Shown piece by piece: positions 22,172 through 30,931 of a stretch of DNA of 64,000 nt. Both the position numbers and the translations under genes were made by a program. Below the pieces are notes generated by a model. That model was not told the origin of the DNA. It made no database searches and saw only the letters and a program-made list of their open reading frames with translations. The DNA comes from Alligator mississippiensis (lineage: Eukaryota; Chordata; Crocodylia; Alligatoridae). The stretch lies in NCBI RefSeq assembly GCF_030867095.1, contig NC_081826.1, positions 42,138,001-42,202,000 on the forward strand, written 5' to 3'. Each line of letters opens with the position of its first letter. Within the stretch, counting starts at the first letter, position 1.

Positions 22172-22695
22172 TAGGCCTGTGTGAAGTGACTAGTATTTGC
22201 TTCAAATTTGGATTTGGCCAATTTGGGTGACAGTGATTCAATGTAGTGATTTGGGGGACTCATGGCAGAGCCCCCCATGCAACATAGGGCAGTGGGGCAC
22301 AACGGGGATTGCACTCCCCGCCCGGCAGCACCCAGTGAGTACTGGGGCTTTTCTTTAAAGTGCCAGGAGCTGGGGCTGGTGGGGGCAGCCATAGGGGAGC
22401 TGGGGGAGTGGGCGGGGGCCAGGGGGGCTGGCAGGGGTCCCCCCCATGGTGTCCCCCCCCGCACCCCACTCCTGCCCCTACTTACCAGCTCTGAGTCAGC
22501 TGCAGCTCCCTGCTGCAGCCACCAGGGACTGTCCGAATCATCAAAGCTCTCCAAATCTTTTCTGAATATTTGGAGAGCTTTGAATCAATTCGGACTTTTA
22601 AGAATTGGTCCCTTGATTCGACTTGGAGATTCGGCCACTGATCGGGCCGAATCTCCTCCGAATTGAATCGCCACCCGAAGCTTTGCACAGCCCTA
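22172..22695. mobile_element. Non-autonomous hAT element with internal hairpins, 524 bp
   Basis: A perfect 8-bp duplication CTGGGTAC flanks it (22164-22171 and 22696-22703). The ends are TAGGCCTGTGTGAAG and, inverted, TAGGGCTGTGCAAAGC. Two strong hairpins lie inside: CAAAGCTCTCCAAAT pairing with ATTTGGAGAGCTTTG (22542-22582), and GGAGATTCGGCC pairing with GGCCGAATCTCC (22625-22656). The GC-rich centre yields long open frames in several phases (such as 22262-22666); they are by-products of composition. Confidence 0.87.
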
Positions 22696-22703
22696 CTGGG
22701 TAC

Positions 22704-23586
22704 CATTGCAGTCTTTGGCTTCAGTTTGAACTGTGAAGGGTCAGCAGTTCTGAAAGTCAGGCCGCAGGTGTCTCAAGTGGGGCAGCAAAAAAATGTACAT
22801 ACTTGAAAGTAGAGACCATGGCTAAAAATGGTTTATCAAGAGCCTAATCCAGCACTCACTGAAGCAATGATTTCAGTGTGACCTGAACCAGGCTTTGGTA
22901 GATGTAAAATATAATAACTGGTTTGTGAATCATATTTCAGACTGATTCCCAAAGAGCAGTTAAAACAAACATTTTGATATGGCTGGAAACCTTCCAGTGA
23001 TGCACAGCACACTGGTTTATAGCATAATTACATAATCTAGTTATTGCTGCTTTGTTTTCTCTATCCCTTTTGTTCTACTGTATACTTACCTTTGTTGTGG
23101 CAATTGAACTATATGTTCTCCTCAATAGTGGCAGTGTCTTAATATATCTGTACAGCACCTTGCACAACAGGACCTTGAATCTATTTGGACCCTTGAGAAG
23201 GAGGAGGAGTTGTTATTGTTAATAATCCTCCACCCTCCTCCTTTTCCTCCTGCTACTGGTAACATACAGCGTGCATTTGTATTTATACACACCCTGAAAT
23301 GGGTGAATCAGGGTGAAGAAAGTTCATGGATTCATGCATATGACTTTTGTAAATTAAATGGAAAGAATCCTATTTAATTCAATGGACTTTGGATTGGGCC
23401 CAAATGGAAGCCACACACATCCGTTTTAGAGAGTGCATATTAATACCAAAGGAGTGAGTAGGAATAACAGCAAAGTGATGGCATTTGCCTCCGACCCCCA
23501 ACTTCTTTCATAACCTCGCTTCTCTGCAATCCATCCAGCACCACATTTGCGCCCTTACAGCCAAATCACCAATACATCTCTTATTC
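22704..23586. other. Intergenic, nothing recognised
   Basis: AT-rich unique-looking sequence with no frame of note. Confidence 0.5.
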
Positions 23587-23683
23587 ATAGATTCATAGAT
23601 GCTAGGGTCAGAAGGGACTTCAATAGATCATCAAGTCCAACCCCCCTGCCCCGGGCAGGAAAGAGTGTTGGGGTCAGATGACC
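23587..23683 (-). mobile_element. CR1 3' terminal fragment
   Basis: TCATAGATTCATAGATGC, then GGGTCAGAAGGGACTTCAAT and a GTCCAACCCCCCTGCC block, form the inverted 3' tail of a CR1 copy. Only about 100 bases are present, ending at GGGGTCAGATGACC. The octamer and tail form is the one typical of crocodilian CR1 and is one of the clues to the organism. Confidence 0.88.
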
Positions 23684-23790
23684 TTCTTCTCTTGTGCAAA
23701 GTTTTGTGGCTTCTGTGACTCCAGTTGTGAATGTTATTAGCAGGCACCTAGAGGGAAAAAGGTAGTAGGAAGGAAATAGTTTTGCTAGAC

Positions 23791-23975
23791 TAGTGGTTTT
23801 CCACCTTTTTTTTCATTTGTGGACCTAAAACATTTCAAATGGAGATGTGGAGCCCTCTGAATTGTAAGTGTGGGTATTTACACACTTTTGATTGATCATA
23901 GTCATCTTTTGCAGACCCCTTAGTTGTAGTCTACAGAATCCCAGGGATCCACAGTCCACAGGCTGAAAACCACTG
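23791..23975. mobile_element. hAT MITE, 185 bp
   Basis: A perfect 8-bp duplication TGCTAGAC flanks the element (23783-23790 and 23976-23983). The ends are TAGTGGTTTTCCACC and, inverted, CAGTGGTTTTCAGCC. It is too short for any gene. Confidence 0.87.
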
Positions 23976-23983
23976 TGCTAGAC

Positions 23984-25429
23984 CAAAGCTATGTCTGGGG
24001 TACTTTCATGCAGTGCTACAAAAACCACTCAAAATATTCCTCAAACAAATAAGCCCAAGAAGTTAAATCAGGAAACTAGAACAGAAGGCTGATCAGCACA
24101 GAGATAACATAAGATGGACAAAGAACAAGTGACAAGAGCTGCCAGACTTACCCAGGCTGCAAGTGGGAGATGGCAACAAGCCTTATTTTTGTTTCTTTTA
24201 AGAAACAAGGAGGGCAGGAATTAGTAAAATTGCCTGAAAGTTCTAACACCTGCCAATTGAGCATCTTTTTCAGAATGCAGGGCTAACTGCAGGTAGGCAC
24301 GTTTGTCTAACTTTAATGTGGACAAAGTAACACCCATCAGGACACACCTCTGCTCCAGATGCTGTGCCTAAGCCTGCTTCATTTACAATGTGCCCCAGTT
24401 GTTGGGAGTAGTGCCAGGAGCACAAAGCAATCAGGTATGAGTTCCATCCCTCCTGCAATGGTGCTGACACTACTGCCATCGCTATCAAAGGTGTTTGTTC
24501 CCCTATAAGAAAGGGGAACAAAAACAAGTTCTAGAGTAGAAAGCAGTGGGGAGAGAGAAGAGGCCCAGGCTTGCAAGAGTCCACCAGGTGTATGGGTCAA
24601 AGAACAGCAGCATATAATTGCAGAGATATCACAGGTTAAAGGTGTCAAATTTGTTCTGTGAAGATGTCTAAATTACCTTTTTAATTAAGATCTATTATCT
24701 GAATTCTAGACTTAAGCAGCTCTCTCACTGCTGTCAAGAGAAGACTTGCACACAGATAAACAAAGAAATAATTATCATAATTAATTATTTTAGTACCTTG
24801 TCACATTCAGCAGTATTCAGTTACTCAGCATTACCCTTGTAGACAACAAGGAGTCCTATCCTTTTGTTTTTTTCCCCCTATTCTCTCATCCTTCCTGTTC
24901 TCTTCATTCTCTTTTCTGCCTCTGCCTCTTCTTTCTTTCCTCTACCACTTCTTTCCCACAGCAGTTCCCAGAGGCCACTTCCTTCCCATTCCATTCCTGA
25001 AAAGCATCAAGAATGATATAGTCAGTACCCAAGATTAACATTTTAACCTTCCTTTTTAGATTTGTCAAATTCAGTTCCTCACCTTCAGCAGCAGCCACCA
25101 TCACAAACTTGAAAGAATGATGAAAATGGATTGCAAGAAGACTCCACTGCATTTGAAGTTGTCATTGTAACACAGAAGGCATATATACCAGCATAGCAAC
25201 CCAAATCCTTATCTTGTATTTGGATAACTAATCTGTACCATTTTGGCATGACTGTTGTCATCCATGCTGGCTATATCAATGTAGATGTCGGTATGGCTAC
25301 CCATACTGCCACGGCATCTTCATTTTGCTCTGGAGACCTTCCCATAATAATCAGCTATGCAATGAAGCACAAGGAGAAAAATTCATTTCAGGCTCCTGGA
25401 GGCAATAATCTGCTTGCAGCTCGAAGCAA
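23984..25429. other. Intergenic; possible homeodomain-site cluster at 24661-24830
   Basis: No gene is recognised. The stretch 24661-24830 contains TTAATTAAG, ATAATTATC, CATAATTAATTATT and TATTATCTGAATTC, clustered homeodomain-type TAAT cores within 170 bases. AT-rich sequence produces such motifs by chance, so it is a weak enhancer candidate only. Confidence 0.35.
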
Positions 25430-25795
25430 GTGAAGGGACAGCCGTGGGAGTAGCAAGAGAAGGGCTGATAGGGGGAGCAATGGAAGGAGCAGAGGGAAAC
25501 AATCGGGGGGGGGGGGGGAGGAATGGGGTGGGGAGAAAGAAAGATCAGCAGAGAGAAGGGGAAGCAAAAACACCAGAAGCTATAGAGTGAGCATGGGTAT
25601 TGGTGAGAGAGAAGTAGCAAAGGGTTGGGGAGAAGCATGGGGGTGAATGAATGGAGGGATAAAAGGGGGCAGAAAGAAGACACAGAAGAATGTGTGTGAT
25701 GGGAGAATAATGGGAGGCAGACAGCATATAGTGGGAAGGGGAGAAATGGAGGGTGCCTCAGCAAAGCAGGAGTGTGGGGGTAGCACAACATTCAG
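25430..25795 (+). repeat. Purine-rich (GA) tract with a 14-G run
   Basis: Over some 365 bases the + strand is dominated by G and A (AGAGAAGGGG, GGAAGGGGAGAAATGG). A homopolymer of 14 G lies at 25505-25518. The minus-strand pyrimidine tract creates spurious Ser/Pro/Leu-rich frames up to 146 codons. Such tracts can adopt triplex or quadruplex structures. Confidence 0.75.
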
Positions 25796-26399
25796 GAGCA
25801 GTGCAGCAAATTCAGTAGGAAAGTAAGGATGGATAGCAAGGACTTCAATGAGCGAGAGTACAGAGTGTGCAGAGTGAGAGAGGTTATTGCTCCTCTGTTT
25901 AAGACGCTACGCCAGTGATCTCCTCTGGATCACTGTACATCCCAGTCCAGCCACTCACCACAAGCCTGGGGAGGGGGCATGTTTCTAAGAGGCTTTTGAA
26001 TGAAAAGGACAGGACAAGTCCTCCTCCTCTCTCCTTTAACCCTGAAGTGTCTAGTGCAAAGAGAGCGGGGTGAGAGTTCTGTGCCATAGACTCTCCCGGC
26101 TGTCTCTGCCTGCCCTCCCCTGTCTCCATTTTTGCCTGCCTGCCTTTGCTCCCTGCCAGGCCAGGGCCTGTGCTCTCTCCTGTCCCTGGGCTGGCCTCAG
26201 GGAGGGCCTTATCCTTTTCTTGTGGAAAAGAACAAGAAGGGGCTAGAGGGCGCTAGTTTCTGCTCCTGTGGCTCAGGTGTCAAACCCAAATGGCTCCAGT
26301 GGCCTGGCAAGCTTCTCCTGCTCTGCTTTGTTTTGGAGACTGCCATTTTGTGTTTGTTTTCATGGGTGGGGAGACAGTGTGCAAGTGTGCTTGCTTTCA
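25796..26399. other. Intergenic, nothing recognised
   Basis: CT- and CCTG-rich sequence approaching the GC-rich GDF6 domain. Overlapping open frames on both strands (26132-26558) lack any domain. Confidence 0.4.
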
Positions 26400-26464
26400 T
26401 GGGGGGGACATGTGCGCACATGCACAATGTGCATGTGTGCATGTGCACGTGTGTGTACACACCA
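26400..26464. repeat. Alternating purine-pyrimidine (GTGCAC/TGCATG) tract
   Basis: About 55 bases of nearly uninterrupted purine-pyrimidine alternation, such as ATGTGCGCACATGCACA and GCATGTGTGCATGTGCACG. This composition is favourable to Z-DNA. It lies about 0.8 kb upstream of the GDF6 start codon. Confidence 0.7.
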
Positions 26465-26658
26465 CTTCTGGCTGCAGAGGAAACCTGGGAAGCATGAGGA
26501 AGCAGCTGTGGCCTCTATGCCCTGCAATCCCAGCTACCTGAGTTTGCAGGCAACTTAAGACCGTGGTGCTGGGAAGTGCAGCTGCAAAGCCGAAGCAGCT
26601 ACTGCTCTCAACTGCCAAGCAAAAGATGTCACGAAGAAAGGAAGTGCCTGTGTGTGCC

Positions 26659-26823
26659 CAGGGCTGGACACAGGCATGGGCAAACCGGGCAGCTGCCTGG
26701 GGCCTGGACAGAAAGGGGGCCCAAAAATGGTAATTTTTCAATTCTTATTACAGTATCATCTCTGGAGGAGGGGGCTGATACTAAAGTTGACCTGAGGCCA
26801 CCAGGAGTCTAGGTAGGGTGCTG
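26659..26823. mobile_element. hAT-like MITE, 165 bp, just upstream of the GDF6 CpG island
   Basis: The left end is CAGGGCTGGACACAGG and the right end, inverted, is CAGCACCCTACC. The flanks TGTGTGCC (26651-26658) and TGTGCGCC (26824-26831) agree at 7 of 8 positions, supporting an 8-bp target duplication. The GC-rich island begins immediately after it. Confidence 0.65.
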
Positions 26824-26831
26824 TGTGCGCC

Positions 26832-27276
26832 AGGACCTGCTGTGAGGGACACTGCCTGCGAGGGGACTGGCACCGTCTATTCCTCCCCCCTCGCCTGAAG
26901 CCACCAGCAGAAGGGGCGCGGAGCTGGGCACAGCTAAGAGGCCGGACTCGCCTCTGCGCCGGGGCCAAGCCACCGAGCCAGGGGCGCCCGTCCGAGGGCG
27001 GGGCTCGGAGCGGCTCGGCGGGGCGGGGCGGGGCACGGGTGCCCGCACGGCCCTCCGCCGGGGCCACCGCAAGCCCCGCGCCCCATCCCCGCGCACAGCC
27101 GCTCCCAGGTCCCGCCGGCTGCGCGGCCCCCGCCTCCCGCTCCTGCGAGGGGCGTGCCGCGGGGTGGGGAGGGAGGGAGGAGGGGGCGGGCCGGCGCCCC
27201 GGGCTGGTGCAGTCCCCGCTCGGCTCTGGCCGCTCGCACTCCCCGCCGCCCGCCGGAGCCGCCGCCGCCGCTCGCG
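26832..27276 (+). promoter_or_regulatory. Probable GDF6 promoter and 5' UTR in a CpG island
   Basis: The DNA becomes very GC- and CpG-rich from about 26860. Sp1-type GC boxes occur at about 27015-27035 (repeated GGCGGG) and near 27183 (GGGGGCGGGCC). No TATA box is visible near the coding start, as is usual for CpG-island developmental promoters. The transcription start cannot be fixed from sequence. An in-frame upstream ATG at 27154 exists, but the family-type signal peptide begins at 27277. Confidence 0.6.
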
Positions 27277-27628
27277 ATGACCGCCCCGCGGGCCCTGCTC
27301 TCCGCCGTCTTTCTCGTCGGCTTCTTGTGGGATTTACCCTGTTTCCAGCAGGCCTCCATCCCCTCCGCGCCGCCGCCGGGCTCCGCCAAGGGCGCCAGGA
27401 GCCGCAAGGAGGGAAAGGCGCCCCGGGCCCCCCGAGACAGCCCGGCCGCGGGCCCCGGCGCCCGCCCCCGCCAGCAGCCGCCCGAGGCCCCGCGCGTGGA
27501 GCCGCACGAGTACATGCTGTCGCTGTACAGGACCTACTCCATCGCCGAGAAGCTGGGGCTCAACGCCAGCTTCTTCCAGTCCTCCAAGGCTGCCAATACT
27601 GTCACTAGCTTTGTAGACAGGGGACGAG
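27277..27628 (+). CDS. GDF6: GDF6 exon 1: signal peptide and first part of prodomain
   Basis: GDF6 encodes a secreted TGF-beta-superfamily ligand of the GDF5/6/7 group. It signals through BMP type I/II receptors and SMAD1/5/8 in joint, skull, eye and dorsal neural development. This exon gives residues 1-117 plus the first base of codon 118. The start [20 protein letters not shown] is a typical signal peptide (hydrophobic core residues 6-18, cleavage probably around 22-27) and is close to the known GDF6 N-terminus, which separates it from GDF5 and GDF7. [18 protein letters not shown] and [13 protein letters not shown] are conserved prodomain blocks, and N96 is an N-glycosylation sequon. Residues 30-78 are a Pro/Arg/Ala-rich low-complexity linker. 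The ATG has G at -3. The exon ends at the donor GAG|GTAAGT (27629) with a phase 1 junction. The upstream in-frame ATG (27154) would add a basic, non-secretory 41-residue leader and was not chosen. Confidence 0.95.
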
Positions 27629-28329
27629 GTAAGTCCCGAGAGCCCCGCGCCCGCCCGCCCGCGCGTGCGGACCCGAGCCCGAGCCGGGTGGACCCCGCGG
27701 CGGGGCTCGCTCCGCTCGGGCCCGGCGCGGGCTGCGGCGGGGAGCGCCGCGCTGCGCTTTGGACCACGAGCTCGGGGACGCGGATCCTGGCAGCGGCCGC
27801 GTGTGACCGGAGTGGGGACGAGCCGGGCCCGGCTTGCAGCGCTCGCCCGTGTTTTTGCAGGCGTGAGACGGGCACAATCGCTCCTGAGCCCGCCGGGGAG
27901 GCTTGAAAATTGCAAATGATACTGGGGGGGCTGTACCCCAGGCCGGCTCGTCTGTCTGGCTCCTTCTCCCATCCCCGCAAAGGGTGCTAGCTAGGAGGCC
28001 AGCGCAGCGGGCAGGCCGGGATCGCGGGCACCGGGGAGTGCGGTCGCTGTGCCCGGGACCGGGGCCGCTTGTAAGCCCAGGTCACCCCGGAGCGGAGTCT
28101 AGTCTGGCCGCTCCCCGCGCGGGGCCGGATCGGGACTGCGGCGCCGCCTTCTCGCCCCCCGCTTCCCTTGGGGCCCAGGCCCCGTTTCCACTGAATCCAG
28201 TGGGGACCCCCGGGTGACGCAGGGGGAGCGGGATCGGCTCCGCGCTCGGTTGTGCGCGAAGATCAGCGCAGATCCCCCGTGCGGCTCCGCGCTCCGCCCT
28301 GCCCCGCGGTCCGCCCCGGACGCACGCGC

Positions 28330-28660
28330 CCAGGAACAAGGAAAGCTTTTTTAATTTATTTTTTGGCTCTGGAGACTGTGAAAACCCGGTTGACATTATC
28401 TCAGCTTGCAGCCATTAATGACAGACTAATGAATTACTCCTTAATGAGGGTTGTAAATTGTTTCCACCCCCCCCCCCACCTGCCCATCACAACCTGCCTG
28501 CAGCTCTGTCTCTCCAGGTACAGCGAGCTGCTATTTCAGCTGGGTCACGGGGGTTCATTAGCTGCTGAAAGCCCTGAAAAGCAAATTAACTCACTATTTT
28601 TATGTGGATTTTAGGACACAGCTCGGCCACATGGCTCCTTTGTAGTTATATGAGCTGGTT
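28330..28660. promoter_or_regulatory. Candidate intronic enhancer with a homeodomain/TALE motif cluster
   Basis: An AT-rich island lies inside GC-rich intron. Within 28414-28447 there are four TAAT/ATTA cores: CATTAATGA, CTAATGAATTAC and CTTAATGA, with a TALE-type TGACAG overlapping the first. Farther along are an E-box CAGCTG (near 28540) and CAAATTAACTC. There are no long homopolymer artefacts apart from a C-run at 28468-28478. The density and the sharp contrast with the flanks look like a conserved non-coding element, but conservation cannot be shown from one sequence. Confidence 0.5.
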
Positions 28661-29339
28661 ATTTAGTCCCCAGCTTCAGTTTAAAAAACCCCCCAAACCC
28701 CACAGTTGAGACCTGTTTTCTCCCAAAGCACTTTTTCTTTCTCTCTTTCCTTTCTCCCCCTCCCTCCTGTTATGTGCTGGGGCATGGCCCTTTTCTCGAG
28801 CAGAGAAGTCTGAGGACAGTGGGTTTTCCAGGGGTTGTTGCAAGCAGGCTCGTTACCACGACCACTGGGGGCTCGTGATCTCGCGGGGAGCGGGGTGCAG
28901 GGACGGGGCTCTCTGTGATTCTCTGCTAGGGAAGGGGAGGCTGAGCGCCTTTTGTGCCTGGCTTCTTGCCCCCCGTTTGCAACGCGTTGAATTGGGAGTC
29001 CGTGGGGCAAGCTCCGCTTGCTGGAAGACGTCGAATCGCTGGAGCGGAGATGAGTTTTTAACGATTTCAGAAGCGGAGGAAGCAGGCTGAGAAAGCAGAG
29101 TATCTGTGTGGCTGCGGGGTCTGTAATGGCTGCGTGTGTCGGGAGGACCCGCCGGTCACCGATCGCTTCTCTAGAAATACAAGCGGGGAATACAAGGGGC
29201 GGGGGTAGTTTATTGTTCGGGTTTCACATTTATTTTAAATCGGTTTCCAACCCTCTCCGCCACCAAACGCCGCAGCTGGGCTGCTTGGGAAAAGGCGAGG
29301 GGCTGCTAATTTCGCAAGCCGCAAAAAAGCCACATTCAA

Positions 29340-29740
29340 GATCATCTTATTCTTGATCACCACCAAAAAGACAGTTCATTTAACAAATTTAGCTCATCTT
29401 GCCGCATGGCAGATTCCAGGCTGGGGAACTGATTTGCGAACAGGAGTCCTGGTTTGGTGGAGGAAAAGCCTCACTTTTTTTCCCCCCATTGATTTTGATT
29501 TGATGTGTCACAGGCTGTGACCTTGTGCTGGACCTTCTGAAGGTTGCTTAGCATCAAGCCACTGATTGGAGTATTTCAACTCAGTGATCTAATTGAGTGT
29601 TCATGTCATAACATATCAAATATTGTCTAGTCTCCCATAATGAAGTGGACCAGCCAATGGCACATCCCCAAGAACTTCAAGAGAACTTCCGTTCCTCTGA
29701 AGTGGTAGCTTTTAAACTGCCCACCTCCCTGCGGGCTGCT
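29340..29740. promoter_or_regulatory. Candidate intronic regulatory island
   Basis: A second AT-richer block in the intron, with TGATCACC, AATTTAGCTCATCTTGCCGC, a 15-base near-perfect palindrome GTCACAGGCTGTGAC (29507-29521), GATCTAATTGAG and ATAACATATCAAAT. It contains no repeat ends or coding signal. It is proposed as regulatory from composition and motif content only. Confidence 0.35.
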
Positions 29741-30132
29741 CGCCTGGTTAATTGCCGAGCTGGAGCGGTGCTCCCTGCAGAACAGCCCTGCTCGGGAGGA
29801 GGAGGGGGGCGGAAAGTTTCTGGCGGTTCATTTGCAGACAATATAGCTCCCAAATTGACCCAATTAGATACGCTTCTCTTTCCCAAATGGGGAATGGGGA
29901 AGAGACGGTGGGAGCCCTGCCTCCCAGCATCGCATCGCATCGCATTGCATTGCTCCTGGGCTTACCTGGGGGAGGTGGGGCGGTGGGAGGGGGCCTGGGA
30001 AAGGGAATCCGTTGCCAACGGGGTTTCTACGGTGGGGCGGGAGGATTTCAAGAAGCCTTAACAGAAACAAGCGGGATCGTTATGTGTTTCTAATAATCAA
30101 CAATTGCTGGGGGGAGGCGAGGTTGGATGAGC

Positions 30133-30681
30133 CGTGGACTTGCAGACTAGGAGCCAGAACCTGTGAGTTGCACATGGCATCTCGGGCACGCTTTTAGGGG
30201 AGATCCATTAAGACTCCCCTACACACGCACTGTATGTGTGCGTGTTTCTATATATATATAGTATGTGTGTATACACACACACACTAGATGTGTGTATATG
30301 TGTATAGTGTCTGTGTGTGTATATGTGTATAGCGTGTGTAGTGTGTGTAGCGTATGTGTGTATATACATATACATACACACACTTCTCAGGCACGGTTTT
30401 AGGGGAGATCTATTAAGATCTAATTAATACATATATATTAGAAAAAAAAGAGAAAAACCGCAGTAGCGTGGTTTTCTTCACCTCTGTGTGTGTGTGTGTG
30501 TGTGTGTGTGTAGAATATAATTATATCATATAAATATGTTCTATAAAGGATAATGCACACATTACATGTTTGCATGTATATATGGGCTTCATAGATCTCC
30601 CCTAACTAAAATCGTGCCCGAGATGCTGGGTCTGGACGTCCCATGTGCTCACAGGTTGTGCTCCTTGTCTGCAAGTCCACG
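30133..30681. repeat. Imperfect inverted repeat flanking TG/TA microsatellites
   Basis: The left arm, 30133 to about 30212, reads CGTGGACTTGCAGAC ... CATCTCGGGCACGCTTTTA, then GGGGAGATC. The right arm (about 30593-30681) is its reverse complement with two small insertions. A third, partial copy in the left-arm direction (TCTCAGGCACGGTTTTAG...) sits at 30385-30418. Between the arms are (TG)n, (TA)n and mixed TGTATA tracts, including an uninterrupted TG run near 30485-30511. The whole can fold into a large cruciform. It resembles no transposon that I recognise. Confidence 0.8.
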
Positions 30682-30896
30682 ACTTTTTTTGGAAAAAGAA
30701 TGGACTATTATGAATGGAATGGGATTATAATATATTATTTCTCATCTTGTTTCCTCCTGGGCTGGACAGATAGCTTTCGGGGCAGGCTTGCAGGCGAGGA
30801 AAGCCAAGCTACTGCAGTTTTTCTTTCTTTCTTTTTTTTTTTATTCGTTTCGAAAGGGGGGAAATGTTTTACGATTTCCTTTTCTCCCCCCTCTCC

Positions 30897-30931
30897 CCCG
30901 GCCCGGCCCGGCCCGGCCCGGCCCGGCCCGG
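30897..30931. repeat. (CCCGG)7 minisatellite
   Basis: Seven perfect tandem copies of a CCCGG pentamer. They are CpG-rich and lie within the intronic GC-rich domain. Confidence 0.95.

Noticed and set aside
27154-27276. Upstream in-frame ATG that would extend GDF6 by 41 residues
   Set aside because: The extension is basic and Pro-rich and would bury the signal peptide. The family N-terminus begins at 27277, with a purine at -3.
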